NCBI GenBank assembly: GCA_028710055.1
Contig: JAQUSX010000038.1
Location: 1-6,524 of the forward strand
Reading direction: 5' to 3'
Length of the DNA: 6,524 nucleotides
Source: Clostridia bacterium
GTDB taxonomy: Bacteria > Bacillota > Clostridia > Christensenellales > CAG-314
Each line of letters starts with the position of its first letter. Within the stretch, counting starts at the first letter, position 1. Shown in pieces: positions 1 through 6,113 of this stretch. A model generated the notes under the pieces. It was not told the DNA's origin. It was given only the letters and a program-made list of their open reading frames with translations, and did no database searches. A program made the position numbers and the translations under genes.

Positions 1-1
1 C

Positions 2-1525
2 AAAGGTTTGAGAAGGCTTGCCGAATTGTCAAAATGTGAAAAACCTTATACCGCTTACGATATCGCGTTAAAAATCGCTCCAAAAATAAACGCGGCGGGG
101 CGTATAGGCGACCCGAGCCTGGCTTTGGCGGTGCTTCTGATGCAAGATTACGTTGACGACTTAGCGGTACAGGAACTATTACGCGCGAATGAAGAACGGC
201 GCAATTTGGTTGAAGAAGTGGTGAACGAAGCCGAAAAAATGCTTTCCGACAAAGAATTTATGAGCGACGGCTTGATATATCTGTACGACGACGAATGGAA
301 AAACGGCGTATTGGGCATTGCCGCAAACCGCTTTAAAGAGTCTTACGGAATTCCCGCGGTCTTTATGACGCGCGACGGCGAAAATTACGTCGGCTCGGCA
401 AGGGGCGTCGACGACGTCAATCTTTACGAGCTGTTTAATTCGGTTTCAGATATATTGGTAAAATTCGGCGGACACAAAGCGTCGGTCGGTTTTACGGTAA
501 AAAAAGAAAACGTTGAAAAACTTAAAGACGAGCTTGTGTCGGCGTTAAAATCCGTAGAACACAGCGATTGCGCCGTAAGTTATTACGACCTTGACTTTGA
601 CTTAAAATATTTGGTAAAAGAAAATTACATCAAACTTGAAATATTACAGCCGCTTTTGCCTAATGACAAAGTAGTTTTTCACGTCCGCGATTACGCGAAA
701 ATTGCCACGCTGTTTGGCGCGGACAAGAATCATCTTAAAATTACGCTTAATTGCGGCTTGGAATTGAAAGGATTTTACCGCTTTTACCCGTATTACGACG
801 CTCTTAATGCGGGAGGCGAATGTGAAATATTATTCAATCTTGAATACGATTCATACTCAAAAAGAGTCGTCGGCATTATTAACAACATATTACTCAAAAA
901 TTCTTTGCGGTTCGAAGATTTGTACACGCAAAATCTCATTGGCCGTCTTAATAAAAGACAAGGGGAACTGATAGACGAAAAACAGGCGAAAAAAATCTTA
1001 AAAAAAGTCGGCACGCTCGCTGTTTTTTCTTCGTATGAAGAATACGAAAAAGCGTCGACTGTTTTCGATTTTTCGGCGTACAGACCTTTTTTCTTTTCGC
1101 AAAACATTTTTGTCGATAATGCGGTGTTAATTTCTCCTATCGACGAGGATTCTTTCCGCCGTTACGCTAACGTAATCGTTTTCGGCGAATACGGGGGCTT
1201 TTGTCCGACTTACGCTAATCCGCACAGTCTTTTTCAACTGGAGCCAAAACTCCCCGCTTGCTTGAATTTACGGCTTGACAGGGCTGTATGCGCCTCTGTT
1301 TACAAGGCGTTAATGGAAAACGCGAAAGCTGTCGATATGAAATCGCTCTTTATGAAACTAAGGCTAATTGATATAAATTATTCTCAGTTTATCGCTGCGG
1401 TCAAAGTATTTGAAGAGCTTAATTTAGTGAAGTTTAATACGCCGTTTTCATATGAAATAATGCAGTCTGACAAAACCGATTTAACTAATTCCGACACTTT
1501 TAAACTGTTTAATAAAGTTGATTAA
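2..1525 (+). CDS. recJ: Single-stranded-DNA-specific exonuclease RecJ, 3' part (5' end outside window)
   Basis: RecJ degrades single-stranded DNA 5' to 3' in the cytoplasm during recombination and mismatch or base-excision repair. The frame is open to the left edge, so the TTG at position 8 is not a believable start; about 507 residues are visible, and the N-terminal DHH domain with the metal-binding Asp/His motifs lies outside. Numbering from position 8, visible parts are the RecJ signature APKINAAGRIGD (about residues 24-35), the DHHA1 domain (about 85-185) with W97 and the GGH motif at 154-156 (467-475), an OB-fold region (about 195-300) ending in FGADKNHLKITL-like sequence, and a long C-terminal region (about 305-505) with a winged-helix-like end typical of Bacillota RecJ. 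The family is usually 570 residues in proteobacteria and about 750-800 in Bacillota, which fits a missing 250-300 residues. The usual PFGxxNPxPxF entry to the OB fold is altered. Identification is firm; activity cannot be judged without the DHH half. Confidence 0.93.
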   Translation, partial: KGLRRLAELSKCEKPYTAYDIALKIAPKINAAGRIGDPSLALAVLLMQDYVDDLAVQELLRANEERRNLVEEVVNEAEKMLSDKEFMSDGLIYLYDDEWKNGVLGIAANRFKESYGIPAVFMTRDGENYVGSARGVDDVNLYELFNSVSDILVKFGGHKASVGFTVKKENVEKLKDELVSALKSVEHSDCAVSYYDLDFDLKYLVKENYIKLEILQPLLPNDKVVFHVRDYAKIATLFGADKNHLKITLNCGLELKGFYRFYPYYDALNAGGECEILFNLEYDSYSKRVVGIINNILLKNSLRFEDLYTQNLIGRLNKRQGELIDEKQAKKILKKVGTLAVFSSYEEYEKASTVFDFSAYRPFFFSQNIFVDNAVLISPIDEDSFRRYANVIVFGEYGGFCPTYANPHSLFQLEPKLPACLNLRLDRAVCASVYKALMENAKAVDMKSLFMKLRLIDINYSQFIAAVKVFEELNLVKFNTPFSYEIMQSDKTDLTNSDTFKLFNKVD

Positions 1526-1530
1526 ACAGT
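1504..1530. repeat. Perfect 10-bp inverted repeat over the recJ stop codon
   Basis: The arms ACTGTTTAAT (1504-1513) and ATTAAACAGT (1521-1530) are exact reverse complements, separated by the 7-base loop AAAGTTG. The recJ stop codon TAA (1523-1525) lies in the right arm, and the structure ends 23 bases before the rel ATG. There are only two G-C pairs and no following T-run, so it is not a standard intrinsic terminator. It could be a processing or pausing hairpin, a DNA operator dyad, or chance in AT-rich sequence. The left arm reads LFN codons, and a 9-base match to it occurs at 431-439 where recJ again encodes LFN, so the left arm may be purely coding. Confidence 0.6.
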
Positions 1531-1553
1531 GGTTGATGTGATATATTAAATTT

Positions 1554-3728
1554 ATGGAAAAAATTCAGGAAACAACAGAAAAATTACTGGAAAATCTCAA
1601 AAGCAAGGCGAGATATTATTACCAGCGCGATTATGACTTGATTATGGACGCGTACGATTACGCTGCCAAAGCCCATTCGGGACAATTTCGCGCCAGCGGA
1701 AACGAGTATATCACTCATCCGCTTCAAGTCGCCGATATTCTTATGGACTTGGGAATGGATTCTGCCGCCGTCTGCGCCGCGCTTTTGCACGATACCGTTG
1801 AAGATACTGTTGTGTCCGACGAAGATATAAGAAAAAAATTCGGCGACGAAATAGCGGACTTGGTCAAAGGCGTCACAAAACTTGAAAAACTGCATTTTAA
1901 TAACGCCGAGGAAGAACAAGCCGAAAATATCCGCAAAATGTTTTTCGCTATGTCGAAAGATATTAGGGTTTTGTTTATAAAACTCGCGGACAGACTTCAC
2001 AATATGCGGTCTTTAAGTTATCTCACAAAAGAAAAACAGATAAATATGGCGAAAGAAACCCGAGAAATTTACGCTCCGCTCGCGGGCAGACTGGGTATTT
2101 CGCCCGTAAAATGCGAATTAGAAGACCTTGCGCTAAAATATCTCGACCGCGAAAGTTATGATTATTTGGCGAAAAATATCGCGTTAAAGAAAGAAGAGCG
2201 GCAAGCTCTCGTCGACAGCGTAATAGCTGAAATTTACCGTATATTGGAAGAAACGGACGTAGAAGAACCTGAAATTTCGGGGCGGACGAAACATTTTTAC
2301 AGTATTTACAAAAAAATGCGCAGTCAAAACAAAACGCTTGACCAAATATACGATATGACTGCAGTTCGGATTATTGTAAATTCCGTAAAAGACTGCTATA
2401 CCGTGCTTGGCGCAATCCACGCGCGCTGGAAACCAGTTCCGGGACGTTTTAAAGACTATATTGCCGTGCCGAAGCCGAATTTGTACCAGTCTTTGCACAC
2501 GACCGTCATTACCAACTTCGGCGTGCCTTTTGAAATACAAATCCGCACGCACGAAATGCACAAAATAGCCGAATACGGTATCGCGGCGCATTGGAAATAT
2601 AAAGAAGGCGTAAAGGGCGTTACGGAGCTTGACGACAAGCTTACTTGGGTGCAGGACGTCTTAAATTATGAAACCGACCTTAAAGACAGCAAAGAGTTTT
2701 TGGATTATATCCGCAAAGATATAAGCATAAGCAACGAAGTTTACGTTTTTACGCCGAAAGGCGACGTAAGGGCGATAACGGCGGGAGCGACAGCATTGGA
2801 CTTTGCCTATATGATACACAGCGAAGTAGGCAACCGCTGCGTCGGCACGAAAGTTAACGGCAAAATCGTTCCGCTTGACAAAGTCATTCAGACGGGCGAC
2901 GTTATCGAAGTCTTGACCAACCCGAACTCAAAAGGACCGTCGCGCGACTGGTTAAAAATCGTTAAAACCAGCGGCGCAAAAGCCAAAATTCGTCAGTTTT
3001 TCAAACGTGAATTAAAAGACGAAAATATAAAAACGGGCAAATCTATGCTCGAACGCGAGGCTAAACGCCGCGGCTATACGCTAGCGGAATTATTGACCGA
3101 CGAAGCCGAAACAGCCGTTTGCGAAAGATATATGTTTAATACCTTGGACGAGCTTTACGCGGCATTGGGATACGGCGGTCTATCGATAAATCAAGTTATT
3201 TTCAAACTTCTTGCCGCAAACGTGGCAAACGGCTCTATTCAAGACGACATACCCATTAGAAAACACAGACATTCCGCAAAGGAAAACAGCGTAATAATAA
3301 AAGGGACGGAAGATATATTGGTGCGTTTTTCGGGCTGTTGCTCGCCCGTACCGGGGGACGAAATTATTGGCTATGTTTCACGCGGAAGGGGCGTAAGCGT
3401 TCACCGCAAAGACTGTCCCGCAGTCAAAACTTTCGAAAAAGAGCGTTTGGTCGAAGCCGAATGGGCTAAAGAAACAGCCCAAGCGACTTTCAGCGCAACG
3501 ATTCAAATAATTTCAGAAGATAAAGGAGAAGTTTTCGCTGATATTACAAGAGTTATCGCTAATGAAAATTTGCCGCTTTTATCAATAAACGCCAGAAAAG
3601 ACCCCAAAACAAAAAACGCCGTTGCTACCATTACCGTTGACATCGAAAACAACGAGCAAGTAGCCGCGTTAATTACAAAATTAAACAATCTGCCTAATAC
3701 AATCAAAGTTTTCCGTACAACAAAATAG
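1554..3728 (+). CDS. rel: Bifunctional (p)ppGpp synthetase/hydrolase, Rel (RSH family)
   Basis: Rel makes (p)ppGpp from ATP and GTP/GDP when ribosomes stall on uncharged tRNA, and hydrolyses it otherwise. The 724 residues match the usual length. In order: HD hydrolase domain (about 25-155) with H55, H79-D80 and D146 as metal ligands, E83-D84, R46 and N150, all lying two residues from their positions in the Streptococcus Rel structure as I recall it; synthetase domain (about 235-350) with GRTKHFYSIYKKM at 243-255, D267, RFKDYIA at 298-304, Y311 and E327; TGS domain (about 395-455); zinc-finger/conserved-cysteine region with C595-C596 and C621; and a C-terminal ACT/RRM domain (about 648-724). 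The RxKD motif is the form found in bifunctional Rel, not RelA's ExDD. Both active sites look intact. ATG 1554 is preceded by an in-frame TGA at 1539-1541, but no clear SD precedes it; coupling to recJ translation, which ends 28 bases upstream, is possible. No adjacent apt or dtd is present. Confidence 0.96.
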   Translation: MEKIQETTEKLLENLKSKARYYYQRDYDLIMDAYDYAAKAHSGQFRASGNEYITHPLQVADILMDLGMDSAAVCAALLHDTVEDTVVSDEDIRKKFGDEIADLVKGVTKLEKLHFNNAEEEQAENIRKMFFAMSKDIRVLFIKLADRLHNMRSLSYLTKEKQINMAKETREIYAPLAGRLGISPVKCELEDLALKYLDRESYDYLAKNIALKKEERQALVDSVIAEIYRILEETDVEEPEISGRTKHFYSIYKKMRSQNKTLDQIYDMTAVRIIVNSVKDCYTVLGAIHARWKPVPGRFKDYIAVPKPNLYQSLHTTVITNFGVPFEIQIRTHEMHKIAEYGIAAHWKYKEGVKGVTELDDKLTWVQDVLNYETDLKDSKEFLDYIRKDISISNEVYVFTPKGDVRAITAGATALDFAYMIHSEVGNRCVGTKVNGKIVPLDKVIQTGDVIEVLTNPNSKGPSRDWLKIVKTSGAKAKIRQFFKRELKDENIKTGKSMLEREAKRRGYTLAELLTDEAETAVCERYMFNTLDELYAALGYGGLSINQVIFKLLAANVANGSIQDDIPIRKHRHSAKENSVIIKGTEDILVRFSGCCSPVPGDEIIGYVSRGRGVSVHRKDCPAVKTFEKERLVEAEWAKETAQATFSATIQIISEDKGEVFADITRVIANENLPLLSINARKDPKTKNAVATITVDIENNEQVAALITKLNNLPNTIKVFRTTK

Positions 3729-3763
3729 TTTTAAAAAGCATTAAAGTTAGTATTTAAGAAAGA

Positions 3764-3790
3764 TTGAAAAACAAGGATTAAATATATAAG
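3764..3790 (+). promoter_or_regulatory. Weak candidate sigma-A promoter upstream of the MBL gene
   Basis: In the 120-base AT-rich gap after rel, TTGAAA (3764-3769) and TATAAG (3785-3790) are separated by 15 bases, shorter than the ideal 17. Each box has one mismatch to consensus. Such matches arise easily in AT-rich sequence, so this is only a candidate. The rest of the gap (3729-3848) holds no gene; it contains a 10-bp palindrome AATAGCTATT at 3816-3825 whose role is unknown. Confidence 0.25.
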
Positions 3791-3848
3791 AAATAAAAAA
3801 TCATAGCCGAATCCTAATAGCTATTGAGCGCAAAAAAAGAGAGTTTTT

Positions 3849-4463
3849 ATGAATATTATTGTAAAAAGACTTCAGCTTGGACTTTTGTTCACAAACGCTT
3901 ATATTATTACGAATAAAGATACGCGTAACTGCGTGGTTATCGACCCCGCTTTTAATAAAGGCGAATTGAAAAACTATCTTGCCGAAAAAAATCTAAATTT
4001 ACTTGCAGTGTTGCTTACGCATTCGCATTTTGACCATTGCGGCGGCGTCTACGACATTACAAAAGATAAAAATATTCCCATTTATTGCTCCGAAATCGAC
4101 GCCCCGATGACTAAGTACGCTTCAAAAAACCGCTTTGGCGATCCCGCCGAAGACTGTGAAGTGACGAATTTTGTGAGTGACGGCGAAACGCTTAATATCG
4201 GCGAATTTTCTTTCAAAGTTTTGGCTACCCCGGGGCATACGCCCGGCGGAGTTTGCTACATAATCGGCGATTATATGTTTACGGGCGACACTCTTTTTGC
4301 TGGCACGGTCGGACGGGTGGATTTGCCTGGCGGCGATATGGCTAAAATGCAGGAATCTTTGCAAAAAATCAAAAAACTTGACCGTGATTATTTTATTTGC
4401 CCTGGTCATCAGGAAACCACAAGACTGCTTCACGAATTAGAACATAATCCTTTTTTGAAATAA
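3849..4463 (+). CDS. MBL-fold metallo-hydrolase (glyoxalase II-like), substrate unknown
   Basis: This 204-residue cytosolic protein has the full metallo-beta-lactamase-fold metal set: THSHFDHCGG at 57-66 giving H58, H60, D62 and H63, then GHTPGG with H130, GDTLFAG with D147, and PGHQ with H187. The bridging Asp and all histidines are present, so a binuclear (zinc or iron) hydrolase is expected. The length of about 200 residues and the GRVDLPGGD stretch after the Asp ligand are typical of the YcbL-like/glyoxalase II-like group, which lacks the long C-terminal glutathione-binding domain of true glyoxalase II. A close homologue sits between rel/dtd and hemZ in many Clostridia, but its substrate is not established; thioester hydrolysis is only a family-based guess. 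ATG 3849 is preceded by a modest AGAGAG (3838-3843) five bases upstream. There is no signal peptide. The 120-base gap from rel leaves room for a separate promoter. Confidence 0.9.
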   Translation: MNIIVKRLQLGLLFTNAYIITNKDTRNCVVIDPAFNKGELKNYLAEKNLNLLAVLLTHSHFDHCGGVYDITKDKNIPIYCSEIDAPMTKYASKNRFGDPAEDCEVTNFVSDGETLNIGEFSFKVLATPGHTPGGVCYIIGDYMFTGDTLFAGTVGRVDLPGGDMAKMQESLQKIKKLDRDYFICPGHQETTRLLHELEHNPFLK

Positions 4464-4485
4464 CTTTACTTAATTATTTTCAAAA
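4453..4485. repeat. AT-rich inverted repeat over the stop codon of the MBL gene
   Basis: TTTTGAAA plus TAA (4453-4463) can pair with TTATTTTCAAAA (4474-4485), giving 11 pairs with one bulged T at 4477 and a 10-base loop. Only one pair is G-C, and no T-run follows on the + strand, so the structure is weak. It may be a low-strength terminator or processing site, or simply AT-rich chance. Confidence 0.3.
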
Positions 4486-4501
4486 GACAATTATGCAAAA
4501 T

Positions 4502-4508
4502 AAAGGGG
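4502..4508 (+). promoter_or_regulatory. Ribosome binding site of hemZ
   Basis: AAAGGGG lies 12 bases before ATG 4521, a slightly long spacing but the only SD-like run in the 57-base gap. It supports ATG 4521 as the hemZ start. Confidence 0.6.
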
Positions 4509-4520
4509 ACAATTTTAAAT

Positions 4521-5960
4521 ATGTCCGAAATACAAATCTTAAAATTTTATACAAACGAAAACGGTTTTGCGCCCGAATTACTTGACGTTGCGAAACTGTT
4601 TTTTTCTCACACCGAATTTTTAACTGTAAATGAGAGTACTATTGCGGACATAGTAGTAAAATCCGAAACAAAAAACTGTGTATATAGCTGTTTTGCTTCA
4701 TATAACGACGTAAATTTTGATAACAAAATTATATTAAATATACTTTGGACGAAATTAGAAGAAAAAAGATACAAAAAAAGATGTATAAAGTCCGCTTTGT
4801 ATGAATGTTTAAAAAAAGTTTTTAATAAACAGCCGCCTTGGGGAAGCCTTACGGGCATTCGCCCAGTAAAACTCGCCTATGAAATAGCGGAAAACGAAGA
4901 TGCCGATTTTCGAGCTGTCTTCGCTGAAAAATTCGACGTTTCACCGTCAAAAATAACGCTGGTTGAGCAGATAATCAACAGCCAAAAAAATTTAAGAACA
5001 ATTGATGACACCTTTATTGACGTTTACGTTGGTATTCCATTTTGCGTAAGCCGCTGTTCGTACTGTTCATTTACAAGCGGCGTTATATCAAAACTAATAA
5101 AACACGTTCAGCCGTATGTAAACAATCTTATAACTGAAATCAAAACGACATTGAGTTTTTTAAGCGAATACGGCTACAAAATTCGCAATGTGTATTTCGG
5201 CGGCGGCACACCGACCAGTCTTTCCGCAAGCGATCTTGACTTGATTTTAAGTTGTTTCGATTTTCCCGTAACGGAATTTACCGTTGAAGCGGGCAGACCA
5301 GACACGATAGATGATGAGAAATTAAGCGTTTTGGCAAACCACGGCGTCAACCGTATTTCCGTCAATCCGCAAAGTTTTAATCAAGTCACTTTGGACAAAA
5401 TCGGCAGAAATCATAGCGTAAAAGAAATTTATGAAAAATTTTTCCTCGCGCGAAAGTACGATTTTATCGTCAATATGGATTTAATCGCGGGCTTGCCCGA
5501 CGAAAACGAGCAAATGTTTCGTTATTCGGTAGACGAGGCGGTTTCGCTTTGCCCTGAAAACATAACTATTCACACGCTGGCTCTAAAAAGGGGAAGTTTG
5601 CTAAAAGAGCAGGAAAACTTGACGGCAAACAGCGAAGAAGACGTTATAAAAATGGTGGAATACGCAAGAGAAAAACTAAGCTCAAACGGATACGAGCCTT
5701 ATTATCTTTACCGCCAAAAATACGTTTCGTCAAATCTCGAAAACGTCGGTTACTGCAAAAAAGGCACTCAATGCAGATACAATATAGACATTATGGAAGA
5801 AACGACTTCTATCGCGGCGTGCGGCTGCAATGCCATTTCCAAGCGCGTTTTTTCAGCGCAAAACCGCATAGAACGTCAAGCCAACCCAAAAGACGTAATC
5901 ACTTATAACAACGATTTACCGCTTTACCTCGCCCGCAAAAAAGATTTATTTAAGAAATAA
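4521..5960 (+). CDS. hemZ: HemZ-type coproporphyrinogen III dehydrogenase-like radical SAM protein
   Basis: HemZ belongs to the HemN/HemW group of radical SAM enzymes, in which a [4Fe-4S] cluster cleaves S-adenosylmethionine; the annotated reaction is oxygen-independent decarboxylation of coproporphyrinogen III in haem synthesis. The 479 residues are near the family's roughly 500. A HemZ-specific N-terminal region (about 1-165) carries PWGSLTGIRP at 106-115. The radical SAM core follows, with VGIPFC and the CxxxCxxC cluster ligands C175, C179 and C182, GGGTPT at 227-232, and the typical TVEAGRPDTI and SVNPQSFN segments. The C-terminal part holds the HemZ-like YYLYRQK, NLENVGY, YNIDIMEE and NPKD segments. 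Unusually it has four cysteines (C412, C418, C434, C436), two of them in a stretch that is glycine-rich in the relatives I remember. Homologues sit beside the MBL gene in Clostridia, often in organisms without obvious haem synthesis, so the physiological substrate is uncertain. No other haem gene is in the window. Confidence 0.92.
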   Translation: MSEIQILKFYTNENGFAPELLDVAKLFFSHTEFLTVNESTIADIVVKSETKNCVYSCFASYNDVNFDNKIILNILWTKLEEKRYKKRCIKSALYECLKKVFNKQPPWGSLTGIRPVKLAYEIAENEDADFRAVFAEKFDVSPSKITLVEQIINSQKNLRTIDDTFIDVYVGIPFCVSRCSYCSFTSGVISKLIKHVQPYVNNLITEIKTTLSFLSEYGYKIRNVYFGGGTPTSLSASDLDLILSCFDFPVTEFTVEAGRPDTIDDEKLSVLANHGVNRISVNPQSFNQVTLDKIGRNHSVKEIYEKFFLARKYDFIVNMDLIAGLPDENEQMFRYSVDEAVSLCPENITIHTLALKRGSLLKEQENLTANSEEDVIKMVEYAREKLSSNGYEPYYLYRQKYVSSNLENVGYCKKGTQCRYNIDIMEETTSIAACGCNAISKRVFSAQNRIERQANPKDVITYNNDLPLYLARKKDLFKK

Positions 5961-5969
5961 TTTTTTTTG
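5936..5969 (+). terminator. Possible weak AT-rich terminator hairpin at the hemZ stop codon
   Basis: C5936 and the A-run 5937-5942 can pair with the T-run 5963-5968 and G5969, and TTATTT (5946-5951) with AAATAA (5955-5960), around an AAG loop. One T is bulged and one pair is G-U. Almost all pairs are A-T and the eight Ts (5961-5968) are partly inside the stem, so this is not a standard terminator. It is followed by a 153-base gap and a separate promoter candidate, which agrees with transcription ending near here, but proof is absent. Confidence 0.25.
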
Positions 5970-6066
5970 ATAGCTATTAACTATTTTTCTAGTAATTTAG
6001 TTATATTTTAATGCTTTTGCAAAATTTTTTCGGTTAGAGAAAATCCAATACAAAATATACGCTTTT

Positions 6067-6072
6067 TATAAT
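6067..6072 (+). promoter_or_regulatory. Candidate -10 box for the GNAT gene
   Basis: TATAAT matches the sigma-A -10 consensus exactly and would start transcription near 6079, giving a leader of about 35 bases before ATG 6114. No acceptable -35 box lies 16-18 bases upstream and there is no TG extension, so support is partial. The rest of the 153-base gap (5961-6113) holds no gene. Confidence 0.4.
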
Positions 6073-6100
6073 ATTCAAGCGAGTAAACCCTGCAATGACA

Positions 6101-6106
6101 AAGGAG
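6101..6106 (+). promoter_or_regulatory. Strong ribosome binding site of the GNAT gene
   Basis: AAGGAG lies 7 bases before ATG 6114, an ideal spacing and the best SD in the window. It fixes the start of the gene and thereby shows that the N-terminal stretch before the GNAT domain is translated. Confidence 0.8.
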
Positions 6107-6113
6107 TAAAATA

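Noticed and set aside
8..10. TTG as the start codon of the first gene
   Set aside because: The frame is open to the left edge and the protein begins in the middle of RecJ, before the PKINAAGR motif; the true start is outside the window.
1584..2000. Antisense open frame of 138 codons inside rel, with similar ones at 793-1107, 2184-2591, 4122-4433 and elsewhere
   Set aside because: They mirror strongly conserved coding sequence on the + strand, have no family signatures and no ribosome binding site evidence; they are shadows.
3817..3825. The 9-mer ATAGCTATT occurs in both larger gaps (also 5970-5978)
   Set aside because: Many 9-mers recur by chance in 6.5 kb and both gaps are AT-rich; no longer shared block surrounds them.
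3729..3848. Possible riboswitch, T-box or small gene in the gap after rel
   Set aside because: Only 120 bases, no GC-rich helices or conserved T-box motif, and no open frame with a ribosome binding site.
6024..6044. Hairpin ATTTTTTC / GAGAAAAT with a GGTTA loop upstream of the GNAT gene
   Set aside because: Eight weak pairs with one G-U, no T-run after it and upstream of the likely transcription start; not convincing as terminator or riboswitch.
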